NCBI RefSeq assembly: GCF_032362555.1
Contig: NC_083530.1
Coordinates: forward strand, 6,292,001-6,356,000
Source of the DNA: Amyelois transitella
Lineage: Eukaryota; Arthropoda; Insecta; Lepidoptera; Pyralidae
Direction: 5' to 3'
DNA length: 64,000 nt
In this document: piece after piece, positions 1 through 8,511 of the stretch
Layout of the letters: the number at the start of each line of letters is the position of its first letter
Position numbering within the stretch: the stretch's first letter is position 1
Made by a program: the position numbers and the translations under genes
The notes under the pieces: generated by a model
What the model saw: the letters and a program-made list of their open reading frames with translations, nothing else
Told to the model about the DNA's origin: nothing
The model's database searches: none

Positions 1-1169
1 GTAAAGGCGAAAAGTTCAGGAGTATGTTCTTGCACCTCACTTAGCATAACATCCCTTTCCAAAGTGTTGAAAGCGTTCTCTACATCGATCTTTAAAACAA
101 CATTATCAGTATTCTGATTGGACATTACGAAATATCGTGCTGCGTGTATAGTGGCCTCACAGCCTCTTGATGCTCCAAATCCAAGCTGGTGTGGTTGTAA
201 ACATTTTGCAACATTTTCTCTAACAGCGGTACATCCCAGTTTCGACACCAATCGTCTGAAGACGTTGCCCACAGCAATAGGCCTTATTCCTCCATCCCTT
301 TTCTGAAGAGCGCAAAGAGATGCTCCATACAGATATGGACACACTTGAGGATTCAGAAGTCCTTTCAAAAGAAAATTACAAAGGTTGGTGACTGCTTCCA
401 ATAGGCGAACCCCATTATCCCCTGCTGAGGCAGACATAAGTTCCTTCAAATGATCCGAACGAAGACCATCCAAACCAGAAGCGGAACCAGTCTGAAAAGA
501 AGACAGTGCCACAGAAACTTGTGAAGAATCAACCGTGAGACATCTGTTAGAACGGTTCGGCTCCGAAGGCAGTCTCAATGGACGAGACGGTGTAGGATGT
601 TTCCGTATTAAGGAATTACGTGTATGCATATCACAAGGTGCAACAGAACAATCCGACAACAAAAGACGAACCGCACCTCTAAGATCACCGTCAAATACCT
701 TTGCCTCTATAGATCTGTTAATAGAATATAATTTTCCACGATCGTCAATGTTGAGCACTTCATCATTAACACCATTAATATTTTCCTTCACTTTCGAGGT
801 AAGAGAGGACCGTCCCTCACGTTTTGGTACTCTTAAGGCAGTAAAAGAGAAAGATAAGAGATTTGACCACGCGAGGATGCTATTGTCTCTCAAACAAATC
901 TCTATTACGGAAGCCAGTTTGCCTGCGGCCAAGCATCTTGCTCCTTTAGGGATATGCTTCAATACTGGCACATTTTTTTTTAATAAAAAAAGATTATTGA
1001 GTACACTGAGGTCATCAGTTGCATGTGTTTGTACTGAAGAAAGAGAGTCCGGACAAACCTGACTTGGACCGCGCCTATGCATTCGACCAATATGGACAGC
1101 TAATCCTCTAGGGATAACGTATTGGCGCGAAGTATCCGGGCAAAGAGGACATGAGCCATGATTTGACAT
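1..1169 (-). CDS. Partial retrotransposon ORF: zinc finger plus reverse transcriptase
   Basis: An open frame runs on the minus strand from an ATG at 1169 to the window edge (389 codons, no stop). The N-terminus has a C-x2-C-x15-H-x4-H finger (Cys7, Cys10, His26, His31). A motif LSFSFTALRVP follows, then GLRSDHLKEL, and the reverse transcriptase palm begins near the edge with VLKIDVENAFNTLERD, whose Asp is the motif A metal ligand. This matches stand-alone finger-RT ORFs of non-LTR-type elements found in many invertebrate genomes; the exact clade is uncertain. The catalytic YxDD block would lie outside the window. The lack of breaks suggests a young copy. A fragment of the C-terminal half of a similar ORF sits at the right edge. 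Confidence 0.75.
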   Translation of the reverse strand, partial: MSNHGSCPLCPDTSRQYVIPRGLAVHIGRMHRRGPSQVCPDSLSSVQTHATDDLSVLNNLFLLKKNVPVLKHIPKGARCLAAGKLASVIEICLRDNSILAWSNLLSFSFTALRVPKREGRSSLTSKVKENINGVNDEVLNIDDRGKLYSINRSIEAKVFDGDLRGAVRLLLSDCSVAPCDMHTRNSLIRKHPTPSRPLRLPSEPNRSNRCLTVDSSQVSVALSSFQTGSASGLDGLRSDHLKELMSASAGDNGVRLLEAVTNLCNFLLKGLLNPQVCPYLYGASLCALQKRDGGIRPIAVGNVFRRLVSKLGCTAVRENVAKCLQPHQLGFGASRGCEATIHAARYFVMSNQNTDNVVLKIDVENAFNTLERDVMLSEVQEHTPELFAF

Positions 1170-1979
1170 TATTACCAGTCCATAAATTGTAATAACTAAA
1201 AGATTTAAAAATTATATTTAAATATACAGATCAAATTAAAACATCAATTTATCGTCAACATTAATAAATAAAATTCATTCATTCATTCATTCATTAATAA
1301 ATAAAATAAAAAAATATAAAACAAACAAACCAAATTAAACAATTAGCAAAGAATTAAATATTATTAAATTCTATGATGTCTCTTATAAAAATAAATTTAA
1401 ATCAAATAAAAATAAAATCAATAAAATTCAAATAAAACAAAACATGCAATAAAATTATCTGCTACAGCGGTGGTCGATGTAACTTTCCAGCGCAAATTGC
1501 AAACCATCGTCAATTTTCTATATTCAATCAGACTCCTTCTCCAGAAGCGTCATATTAATATATATATATAAATCAGCAGCAATTGTGTTGTTAAACTTCT
1601 TCTTCACAACCGCCGAATAAAATCAAATTCTACCATATCCATAGTTATATTAATGATGGCAACATTATTCAAATGTCAAACTCTAAATAAGAGTGTCAAT
1701 TGATGTTGATAAGACAGAAATAAATCCTCCTTGAGGGTAGATATTTAAAAATATGTTGACTTTCCAATATATCACTCCACTGCATTCCAAGTCCAACTTA
1801 ACTAAATGTACTTTTCCTTATTTTGTAGATTTAGGTATATGGTTAATAACACTACCACACCTTCACTAGAAGCTGGCCGTCACATTATCACATTTTGAGG
1901 TCCGAAACCTAGAACTTTCAATTTTTTAAACAATAAGTTTCAAGAACTTCGTGTATACAGGGCTAGGGTTGCCCTCTCC
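1170..1979. other. AT-rich spacer, no gene seen
   Basis: Very AT-rich DNA with short runs of simple repeat: (ATTC)n at about 1272-1296 and (TA)n at about 1557-1570. The last part (about 1899-1979) is open in the frame of the ORF that follows, from a stop at 1896-1898, so an upstream exon or truncated 5' end of that ORF may lie here. I see no other coding signal. Confidence 0.6.
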
Positions 1980-3476
1980 TTGATTGATGCTGTATTATTC
2001 AAAAAATCTTTCTCAGAACAAAATTCATTAGTCTTGCCAGGCCGCGTTCCAAGTTTTCATAATCCTGACTTACATATTTTACCCAGTTCAATGAATAAAC
2101 GATACGTGTATGATAAGTACCAAAAAGCGAGCAAATTGTCCGAAAGAGATGCTGTGAGTTTAAGAACTTGGTACAGATTATGGCAAACCTATGCTCCAAA
2201 TATTGTCATTCAAAAGCCTCGAACGGACCTGTGTACAAAATGCCAAGAAAATATTACAGCTTTAGGTAAAATGCAAGGCTTAGATGAAAATGAAAAGCGC
2301 GGATTGATTGAAAAATCGTCCCAACATTTAGATTTAGTTCAAACTGAACGTGCCTATTACAAACAATTGATTGACACGTCAGCAGATGTATTCGGAAACC
2401 GGAAACTAGGGCAAAACCAGCCATGCTCATCGCCAGGAAAAATGCATTACTCGTTTGATTTTGCGCAACAGGTACATTTGCCTCATAGCTCACAGCAAGT
2501 TGGACCTCTTTACTTTTTGGCGGGATATAAAATCGGTTTGTTTGGCATAGCCGCGGAGCCACTAAAACAATTTGTGTTATATATCATCCCAGAAGCTTGC
2601 AATACTGGAAAAGGTTCGAATACCGTAATCTCACTCCTAGACCACTTTTTCAATAATTTTGGGCTGGGTGAAACAGACGTCATTTGTCATGCTGATAATT
2701 GTAGCGGTCAAAATAAAAATAACTTCATGATGCAGTACGCATTATGGCGTACACTAACGGGGAAACATAAATCATTTCAACTTTCTTTTTTGCCCGTTGG
2801 ACATACCAAATTCGCGCCGGATTTATACTTCGGACTATTTAAAAAAAAGTTCCGTCTTTCCAATTCAAACACAGCCAGAGATGTGTTGGAGTGCGCCGTT
2901 TCAGCTTGCCATAATTTAGACACAGTTACGGCAGTTCTTGTCGGTAATGAAACTGGTGATATAATGAATGTGCATTCATACAATTGGGCCGATTTCTTTA
3001 AAAAGAAATCTCCGCAAAGCGTGACACAGCTGCTCTCTTACAACCATTTCAAAGCGTCTATTGATGATCCTGGAGTCCTGCATTGCACCAAAAAGTTTGA
3101 TGATCAAGATGTTAAAAACGTCGCAGTTTTTAATTCCACTTGTGATTTCACACAAAATGCTAGTCCGACTGTAATACCTCCTACAAGGCTATCGTTTGAG
3201 CGACAACAGTATTTGTTCCAAAAAATTCGTGTCTATGTTTCCCCTGAGGCTCAAAATGTCTTGTGTCCAGAACCTATAAAAATCGTTGCAATAAGTGCTA
3301 TAGAAGATCCGTTACTTGACGTCGAAATGCCGCTCATAGATACTGAATCAGCCACCCCGTCGACGTCGGCGCTCACAGTAGTGGAAAGCCAAAAACGAAA
3401 AACACCCAAATGCGGCTACTGTGGTGAAATGGGCCACAGAAATCAAAAAAGGAGTAATGTATATTTTTGTAATTAA
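1980..3476 (+). CDS. Transposase-like DDE-type protein with C-terminal zinc knuckle
   Basis: Open frame of 498 codons. It has no ATG at the 5' end (1980 is a TTG, and the frame is open back to about 1899), so the copy is probably 5'-truncated or missing an upstream exon. Visible blocks: a Cys pair (LCTKC) near residue 87; FDFAQQVHLP; DTGKGSNT-like ACNTGKGSNTVISLLDHFF; HADNCSGQNKN; and VGHTKFAPD. The conserved Asp in FDFAQ and HADN suggest an RNase H-like DDE core, as in a family of uncharacterised transposase-like proteins scattered through animal genomes. The C-terminus has C-x2-C-x4-H (CGYCGEMGH), a zinc-knuckle-like motif. The stop codon is also the first base of the left arm of a large inverted repeat. 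Family assignment is inference; it could be a domesticated gene, but the flanking foldback favours a mobile element. Confidence 0.65.
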   Translation: MIDAVLFKKSFSEQNSLVLPGRVPSFHNPDLHILPSSMNKRYVYDKYQKASKLSERDAVSLRTWYRLWQTYAPNIVIQKPRTDLCTKCQENITALGKMQGLDENEKRGLIEKSSQHLDLVQTERAYYKQLIDTSADVFGNRKLGQNQPCSSPGKMHYSFDFAQQVHLPHSSQQVGPLYFLAGYKIGLFGIAAEPLKQFVLYIIPEACNTGKGSNTVISLLDHFFNNFGLGETDVICHADNCSGQNKNNFMMQYALWRTLTGKHKSFQLSFLPVGHTKFAPDLYFGLFKKKFRLSNSNTARDVLECAVSACHNLDTVTAVLVGNETGDIMNVHSYNWADFFKKKSPQSVTQLLSYNHFKASIDDPGVLHCTKKFDDQDVKNVAVFNSTCDFTQNASPTVIPPTRLSFERQQYLFQKIRVYVSPEAQNVLCPEPIKIVAISAIEDPLLDVEMPLIDTESATPSTSALTVVESQKRKTPKCGYCGEMGHRNQKRSNVYFCN

Positions 3477-3937
3477 AAAAAACTAAAAACCTACGCTTTA
3501 TTGCTAATCAAACTAAAAAATAGAAAATAAAATTTAAAGACAAAGGAATTATAAAACAGTAGTAGCAAGTCGAACAATCGGTTATAGTCAATTACCTCCG
3601 ATTAAAATTATAACAAAATTAAATTTATAAACAAAACAATTGAAATCTGAGTAAAAAGCGTGGGGTGCCTGATGTAGTAAATATTAAAATCATTCTATTA
3701 GCATATATTTATGACAAGAGAGTTATGAAAATGAAGTAAAATGCACCCCACGCTTTTTACTCTGATTTAAATTGTTTTGTTTATAAATTTAATTTTGTTA
3801 TAATTTTAATCGGAGGTAATTGACTATAACCGATTGTTCGACTTGCTACTACTGTTTTATAATTCCTTTGTCTTTAAATTTTATTTTCTATTTTTTAGTT
3901 TGATTAGCAATAAAGCGTAGTTTTTTAGTTTTTTTTA
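3474..3937. repeat. Large inverted repeat (about 195-bp arms, 74-bp loop)
   Basis: The left arm 3474-3668 and right arm 3743-3937 are near-perfect reverse complements around a 74-bp loop. The inner ends read GCGTGGGGTGC and GCACCCCACGC. The left arm overlaps the stop codon of the transposase-like ORF, so the 3' end of that transcript could fold back. A third partial copy of the outer arm follows directly at 3938-4007. Confidence 0.9.
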
Positions 3938-4007
3938 AACTATTATTTATTTTCTATTTTTTAGTTTGATTAGCAATAAAACGCCTAGTTTTTTAGTTTT
4001 TTTATAC
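3938..4007. repeat. Extra direct copy of the outer foldback arm
   Basis: Repeats the last about 55 bp of the right arm (TTTTCTATTTTTTAGTTTGA and following bases) in the same direction, with a few changes. It looks like a tandem duplication of the element end. Confidence 0.7.
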
Positions 4008-4181
4008 AATTATTTTTTGGTAGAAGTGTTAACTTCCTACTACTTCTACTACGCTGTATAACTATCTTACTAGAAATGACTTTCGCAACCATGCGCCCAT
4101 CGCCGGAGGTTTTCACGACTAACTTTCTTAAAGTTATATGTGGCCTGATTGGATTAAATCTCATAATATTCTCATCATCAT

Positions 4182-4345
4182 GATTCTTTTTTAGGCGATG
4201 GGCTAGCAACCTGTCACTATTTGAATCTCAATTCTATCTTAAAGCCCAATAGCTGAAGGTGGCCTATATAGTCTTTACAAGACTGTTGGCTCTGTCTACC
4301 CCGCAAGGGATATAGACGTGATTATATGTATGCATGTATGTATGA
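4182..4345 (+). mobile_element. SINE-A copy, 5'-truncated
   Basis: Starts inside the element at the GGCGATGGGCTAGCAACC block and runs to the terminal (TATG)n tail. SINE-A is the commonest repeat here: about 255 bp when complete, with a head GTGCCGTGTGGTTCCCGG, a middle GGCGATGGGCTAGCAACCTG, and an end CTCTGTCTACCCCGCAAGGG followed by TATG repeats. Confidence 0.85.
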
Positions 4346-5492
4346 TGATTGTTAAACCCAGTTGAAAAGAATTTTATAGTGATAAATCACTGTTAATAAT
4401 ATTTTTGACTATCCAGCAAACATAACAATTTTCGATTGTGGCCTTGCCAGGAATCAAACCACAAGATTAAGAGGCAGATTGATACAGGAACAAAAATATT
4501 TCAAACATACCTCCACTGCCTTTACAACCAGGAACGCAACAATGTTTATCTGAAGACATCGTGGCACTTTTGTAGTAAAATCTGTCTTTCACAAAAACAA
4601 ACACAAACTTGGGACTCCTATCTCAAATAATCAGGTACTTTTTACAGGAGCCCTATCTCAAAATATCTGCACAACACAGTGAACACAGTCAGAGTCCAAT
4701 CTCAGATGATAAAATCACACGAATATCCGGAAGAACAAAGCTCGACTCAACGGAAGATTCCAAACTCCAAATAACGACAAGTTATCAGCACAAAACAAAG
4801 TGCAAATAGGTAAATACACAGGCACCGGTAAAAAAACAGAAAGAAAGTTTACAGGTGTTAGAATCGAATTCAAAACTTACTGCAAAACTTATTTTACATA
4901 AATAAACAAACTGTCACTCATTTTCCAAGCGAGTATTACAGTGTTGCTATTATAAATATGCAAAAGTTACATAATGTTAATTCAAGAATCGCATTAATAT
5001 GTTAAATACGTATTAAATATCGCAAAGTTCTGTAGGTAGTAACTTTATTCTTGTATTGTTGTAAATTTAGTTGTTCAATTTTCATTTATTACTTTTGTTT
5101 TATTACTTATATATTTTTTATTGTTTTAAAATATTCTACTAATTCTACTATTGTTTCTAATGGTAATTCTAAATGGAGCGATGCGATGAAATAAAAAAGC
5201 CTCAGGTTAATAGTAACATTATATGGAAATATATTACATCTCTTTTTGGACTCCTTATACGTCAGAACTTCTTGGTTTCTTGTATGGAGATTACTGGCAC
5301 TGGTGCTATCTCTGTCTCTCTTACTCTCATACGAAGGATCTAAAAATGAATTTATTAATCCTGGCAGTTTTAATAAGGATAATGAGAAACTCTTATCAAA
5401 ATATTGCATTGTCATCGGTCCTTGATACGTGTGCAAAGTTTCAAGTTGATCAGACGTTTAGAAATCAGTGAAAATTAAGCTCAAAGATTCCG

Positions 5493-5495
<3 letters not shown>
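4346..5495. other. Spacer with one unassigned ORF
   Basis: No recognised repeat. A minus-strand open frame (about 5107-5451) encodes about 110 residues rich in charged and aromatic residues, with DPSYESKRDRDSTS and HLELPLETIVELVEYF, starting from a TTG or an upstream non-ATG codon. I do not recognise it. It could be part of an old element, an exon or chance. The plus-strand ORF over the same bases is taken as a shadow. Confidence 0.3.
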
Positions 5496-5523
<28 letters not shown>

Positions 5524-5536
5524 CATACATACATAC
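5496..5536. repeat. (CATA)n microsatellite
   Basis: About ten CATA units without recognisable SINE-A or RTE sequence next to them. In this window the motif otherwise marks the 3' tail of those elements, so this may be an orphan tail. Confidence 0.9.
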
Positions 5537-5697
5537 AACCCAAGCTAATAAAAGCGTAGTAAAAAAAGAGAACTTGATGAGCGCCTTGAATCCAGTTAAC
5601 TGTATTTACCAAGTAAAAAAATGTGATTTATTTTGATTATAGTAAGTACTTTAATTTGACAAGTTGTTGTGTGTGATTTTTTTATTTTTGTAAACAA

Positions 5698-5893
5698 GTA
5701 AAGTTTAGTGACAAAGTGGTACCTGACTTAGTATATTAATTATTTTTTCCTTAGAAATGTATAAAATGTAGAAGAAACTTACTTTAATGTTGAAAAATAT
5801 TTACTTTACTATTTAACATAGTGACAACACGTTATATTTTATTATAAAAACATGTTAAATAGTAGTTATTTTACTTGTGACACTAAACTTTAC
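5698..5893. repeat. Possible MITE with weak terminal inverted repeats
   Basis: AGTAAAGTTTAGTGACA at the left is matched by TGACACTAAACTTTACT at the right (about 14 bp inverted), with AT-rich DNA between. GTGGTACC appears just outside the right end and just inside the left end. Weak evidence. Confidence 0.35.
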
Positions 5894-6630
5894 TAAGCCC
5901 CCCAAGTGGTACCCTAATTATTCTTCCATAGTAAAATGATCGTCAAACCACTAAACTTAAAACACGATAATTTCTCTAAATATTGCATTAAGTATCGTTA
6001 ATTATGTTTGGATCTCTGTGCTAAAGTATATTTTGGCTAATTTTGTGATATAACTTAAAAAATATATATTATTTAGTTGATTTTTGTTTATGAGACTGAT
6101 TAGAACTGATTTATAGAAATGTTAGTATTTTCGATTAAAAACATAGAAAATACTGGTCTTTTTTTATTTTTTCCCTTCTATTATTGCCTAAAATATATTA
6201 CCATAATTAATAATTCATTGTTTAAAAGGTATTTTCTTAAGATTATGAGTAATTAAGATACTTGATTTTTTTCCTACTCCTGCAAGTTCTTCCTTGACTA
6301 CCTTCCAAATCATTATAGTTATTGAGACCATTGATGCCTGAATTTAATCTTTGATAATACTAGATTAGCTTGATACCAATCATTCCATAACTTCCTAGTA
6401 GAAGTGTATTTTTCACGAGCATAAACTTTAAAATCAATTTTCTCGACTCGTACATTTTGCCTACTGCATGTTTAAAAATGTATAAAAAAATAATTATTGC
6501 ACCTAGGAAAACGATTCTTTTTTTACTGAATAGCTAATTTTACCTAGTTTTAGGAGATATTAATAACTCCATACCGGTAAAGTGGTCCCTTTTCCCAGAC
6601 ACAGTCACATTTCAACTTCACTACATGCTG

Positions 6631-6884
6631 TGCCGTGTGGTTCCCGGCACGAATAGAAAAAAGAATAGGACCACTCCATCTCTTTCCCATGGATGTCGTA
6701 AAAGGCGACTAAGGGGTAGTCTTATAAACTTGGGATTCTTCTTTTAGGCGATGGGCTAGCAACCTGTCACTATTTGAATCTCAATTCCATCTTAAAGCCA
6801 AACAGCTGAACGTGGCCTATTAGTCTTTACAAGACTGTTGGCTCTGTCTACCCCGCAAGGGATATAGACGCGACTATATGTATG
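6631..6884 (+). mobile_element. SINE-A copy, full length
   Basis: Complete from the head TGCCGTGTGGTTCCCGGCAC to the TATGTATG tail, with a few substitutions. Useful as a reference copy. Confidence 0.9.
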
Positions 6885-6886
6885 TC

Positions 6887-7054
6887 ACTACATAGTTTGT
6901 ATATAGAGAAAAATCGCCTCCCCCGTGTGTGAATCATGTTTAAAACTACACGACGGATTTTGATACAATTTCTTTTTATAGATAAAGGGACTTAAAAGGA
7001 AAGTTTATATATGAAATGCTGCCCGTGCGAAGCCAGGACGGGACGCTAGTTGGT
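6887..7054 (+). mobile_element. Helitron-like H1 fragment
   Basis: Begins TCACTACATAG and ends with the GC-rich hairpin block GCGAAGCCAGGACGGGACGCTAGT. A TC start and a CTAG(T) end behind a hairpin are Helitron hallmarks. It is a shortened copy of the family at 10783 and 55245 (reverse orientation there). Confidence 0.65.
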
Positions 7055-7562
7055 AATAAAGAAACTATTAGGTGCACTTAAAAAATATGAAACTGTCAAA
7101 GCCTTTTAAATGAAATCTATGTGAAATTTTCGTCATTTTGGCATTATCAATCATTAAAATCGATACATCGATAAAGATAAATGGAAATGGTAACCTTCTT
7201 TTGAACAAATATCCATATTTTTATTCCGACTCGATAATAATAGTAAACCTTCACTAAATTCAGTCAAAGATATATCAATTTAACTTTAGCCTAGAAACGA
7301 ATTAGCGACATAATTTTTCATCATTAGGAGAATAGACGACAGAATTTTTTATTTTTAAACGATTCATCAAAAGAATATCTTTCTACTTTTTTGTCGGCGA
7401 ATCGTTCGTATAATTTTATTAGAACAGTTAAATCAGTGTAGCAACATTTTAATTGTACCTTCTTTATACAAAACAGTTGTCAACTTTTGCAGGTAGTTTA
7501 TTATTTATATTTTTTTTTCGTTGGATTTTAGGTATATGAATTTTATCACATCTATATATTAT

Positions 7563-7735
7563 GAAAGGCCACGTTCAACTTTTTGGCTTGATGATAGAAG
7601 TCAGATTCAAATAGGTTGCTAGCCCATCGCCTTATCCCAAGTTTTTAAGCTTTTACGACAACCATAGGAAAGAAATGGAGTGGTCCTATTTTTTTTTCTA
7701 CTGCTGCCGTTAACCACACGACACATATACAGGGT
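7563..7735 (-). mobile_element. SINE-A fragment, left copy of a direct repeat
   Basis: Head-side two thirds of SINE-A, lacking the tail and carrying an internal deletion where 'cctatcccttagtcg' is expected. The same deletion occurs in the copy at 8211-8377, so the two arose by duplication of one fragment. Confidence 0.8.
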
Positions 7736-8212
7736 GACTTTAAATTCACCTGCATAAATTTAACTGTTAAGTGTACTCATCTACAGGATATTTAAAAACG
7801 TTAAAAGAAAAATATCGGTTCATATTTCAGAAAGTACGAAATAAAAAGTATCAAAATCCACGATCCTAAATACGTCATATCACCCCGGCCGGCGGAAAAG
7901 CGACGCGTAAGATTCAGATGTCAACGACACAATGCATTCAGCTGAGCGATCTCGACAACTCTGTACTCTACTTGATCTTGATACTAGAAAAATAATTTAT
8001 TTTTCAGACATTTATTTACATGTTTAGTTTTAATTTCTTTTTGTAGTATTGGTCTTTATTAAAGCGTGTGACGTAGTTTTTGAGGGATTTTTTTAAATGT
8101 GAAAATGATGACGTTTAATTTAAATAAAAATAGGCTCAAACGGCTCAGAAGCATGGGTATAGTCTATGTTTAGAAGGATGCAGTTGTTTTAAATGTCACC
8201 CTGTATATATGA
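7727..8212. mobile_element. MITE-like element with TACAGGGTGAC termini
   Basis: The left end ATATACAGGGTGACTTTAAA and right end TTTAAATGTCACCCTGTATAT are inverted repeats of about 20 bp. The interior has no long ORF. It lies exactly between two duplicated SINE-A fragments. Confidence 0.6.
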
Positions 8213-8377
8213 AAGGCCACGTTCAACTTTTTGGCTTGATGAAAGAATTGAGATTCAAATAGGTTGCTAGCCCATCGCCTTATCCCAAGTTTTTAAGCTT
8301 TTACGACAACCATAGGAAATAAATGCACTGGTCCTATTCTTTTTTCTACTGCTGCCGTCGACCACACGACACATATA
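8211..8377 (-). mobile_element. SINE-A fragment, right copy of the direct repeat
   Basis: Nearly identical to 7563-7735, including the diagnostic internal deletion. It ends about 135 bp before the first visible exon of DUF229 gene C. Confidence 0.8.
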
Positions 8378-8511
8378 TATATGAATTTATAAATACACAT
8401 AGGTTTAAAGATATTTTTTCTCAAAAAAGACAAAAAAAAATCACTTACATGAGAACATATTTAAAGATAAAACATAGATATATGTATACTTCGATGATAC
8501 CCTACTATCAG

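Noticed and set aside
4436..4809. Two overlapping plus-strand ORFs
   Set aside because: No motif, no repeat family and low-complexity composition; not supportable as genes.
5496..5536. Tandem CATA runs, and (GTCT)n near 36227, as possible CRISPR-like or centromeric arrays
   Set aside because: Simple microsatellites without spacers; CATA runs are tails of SINE-A and RTE elements.
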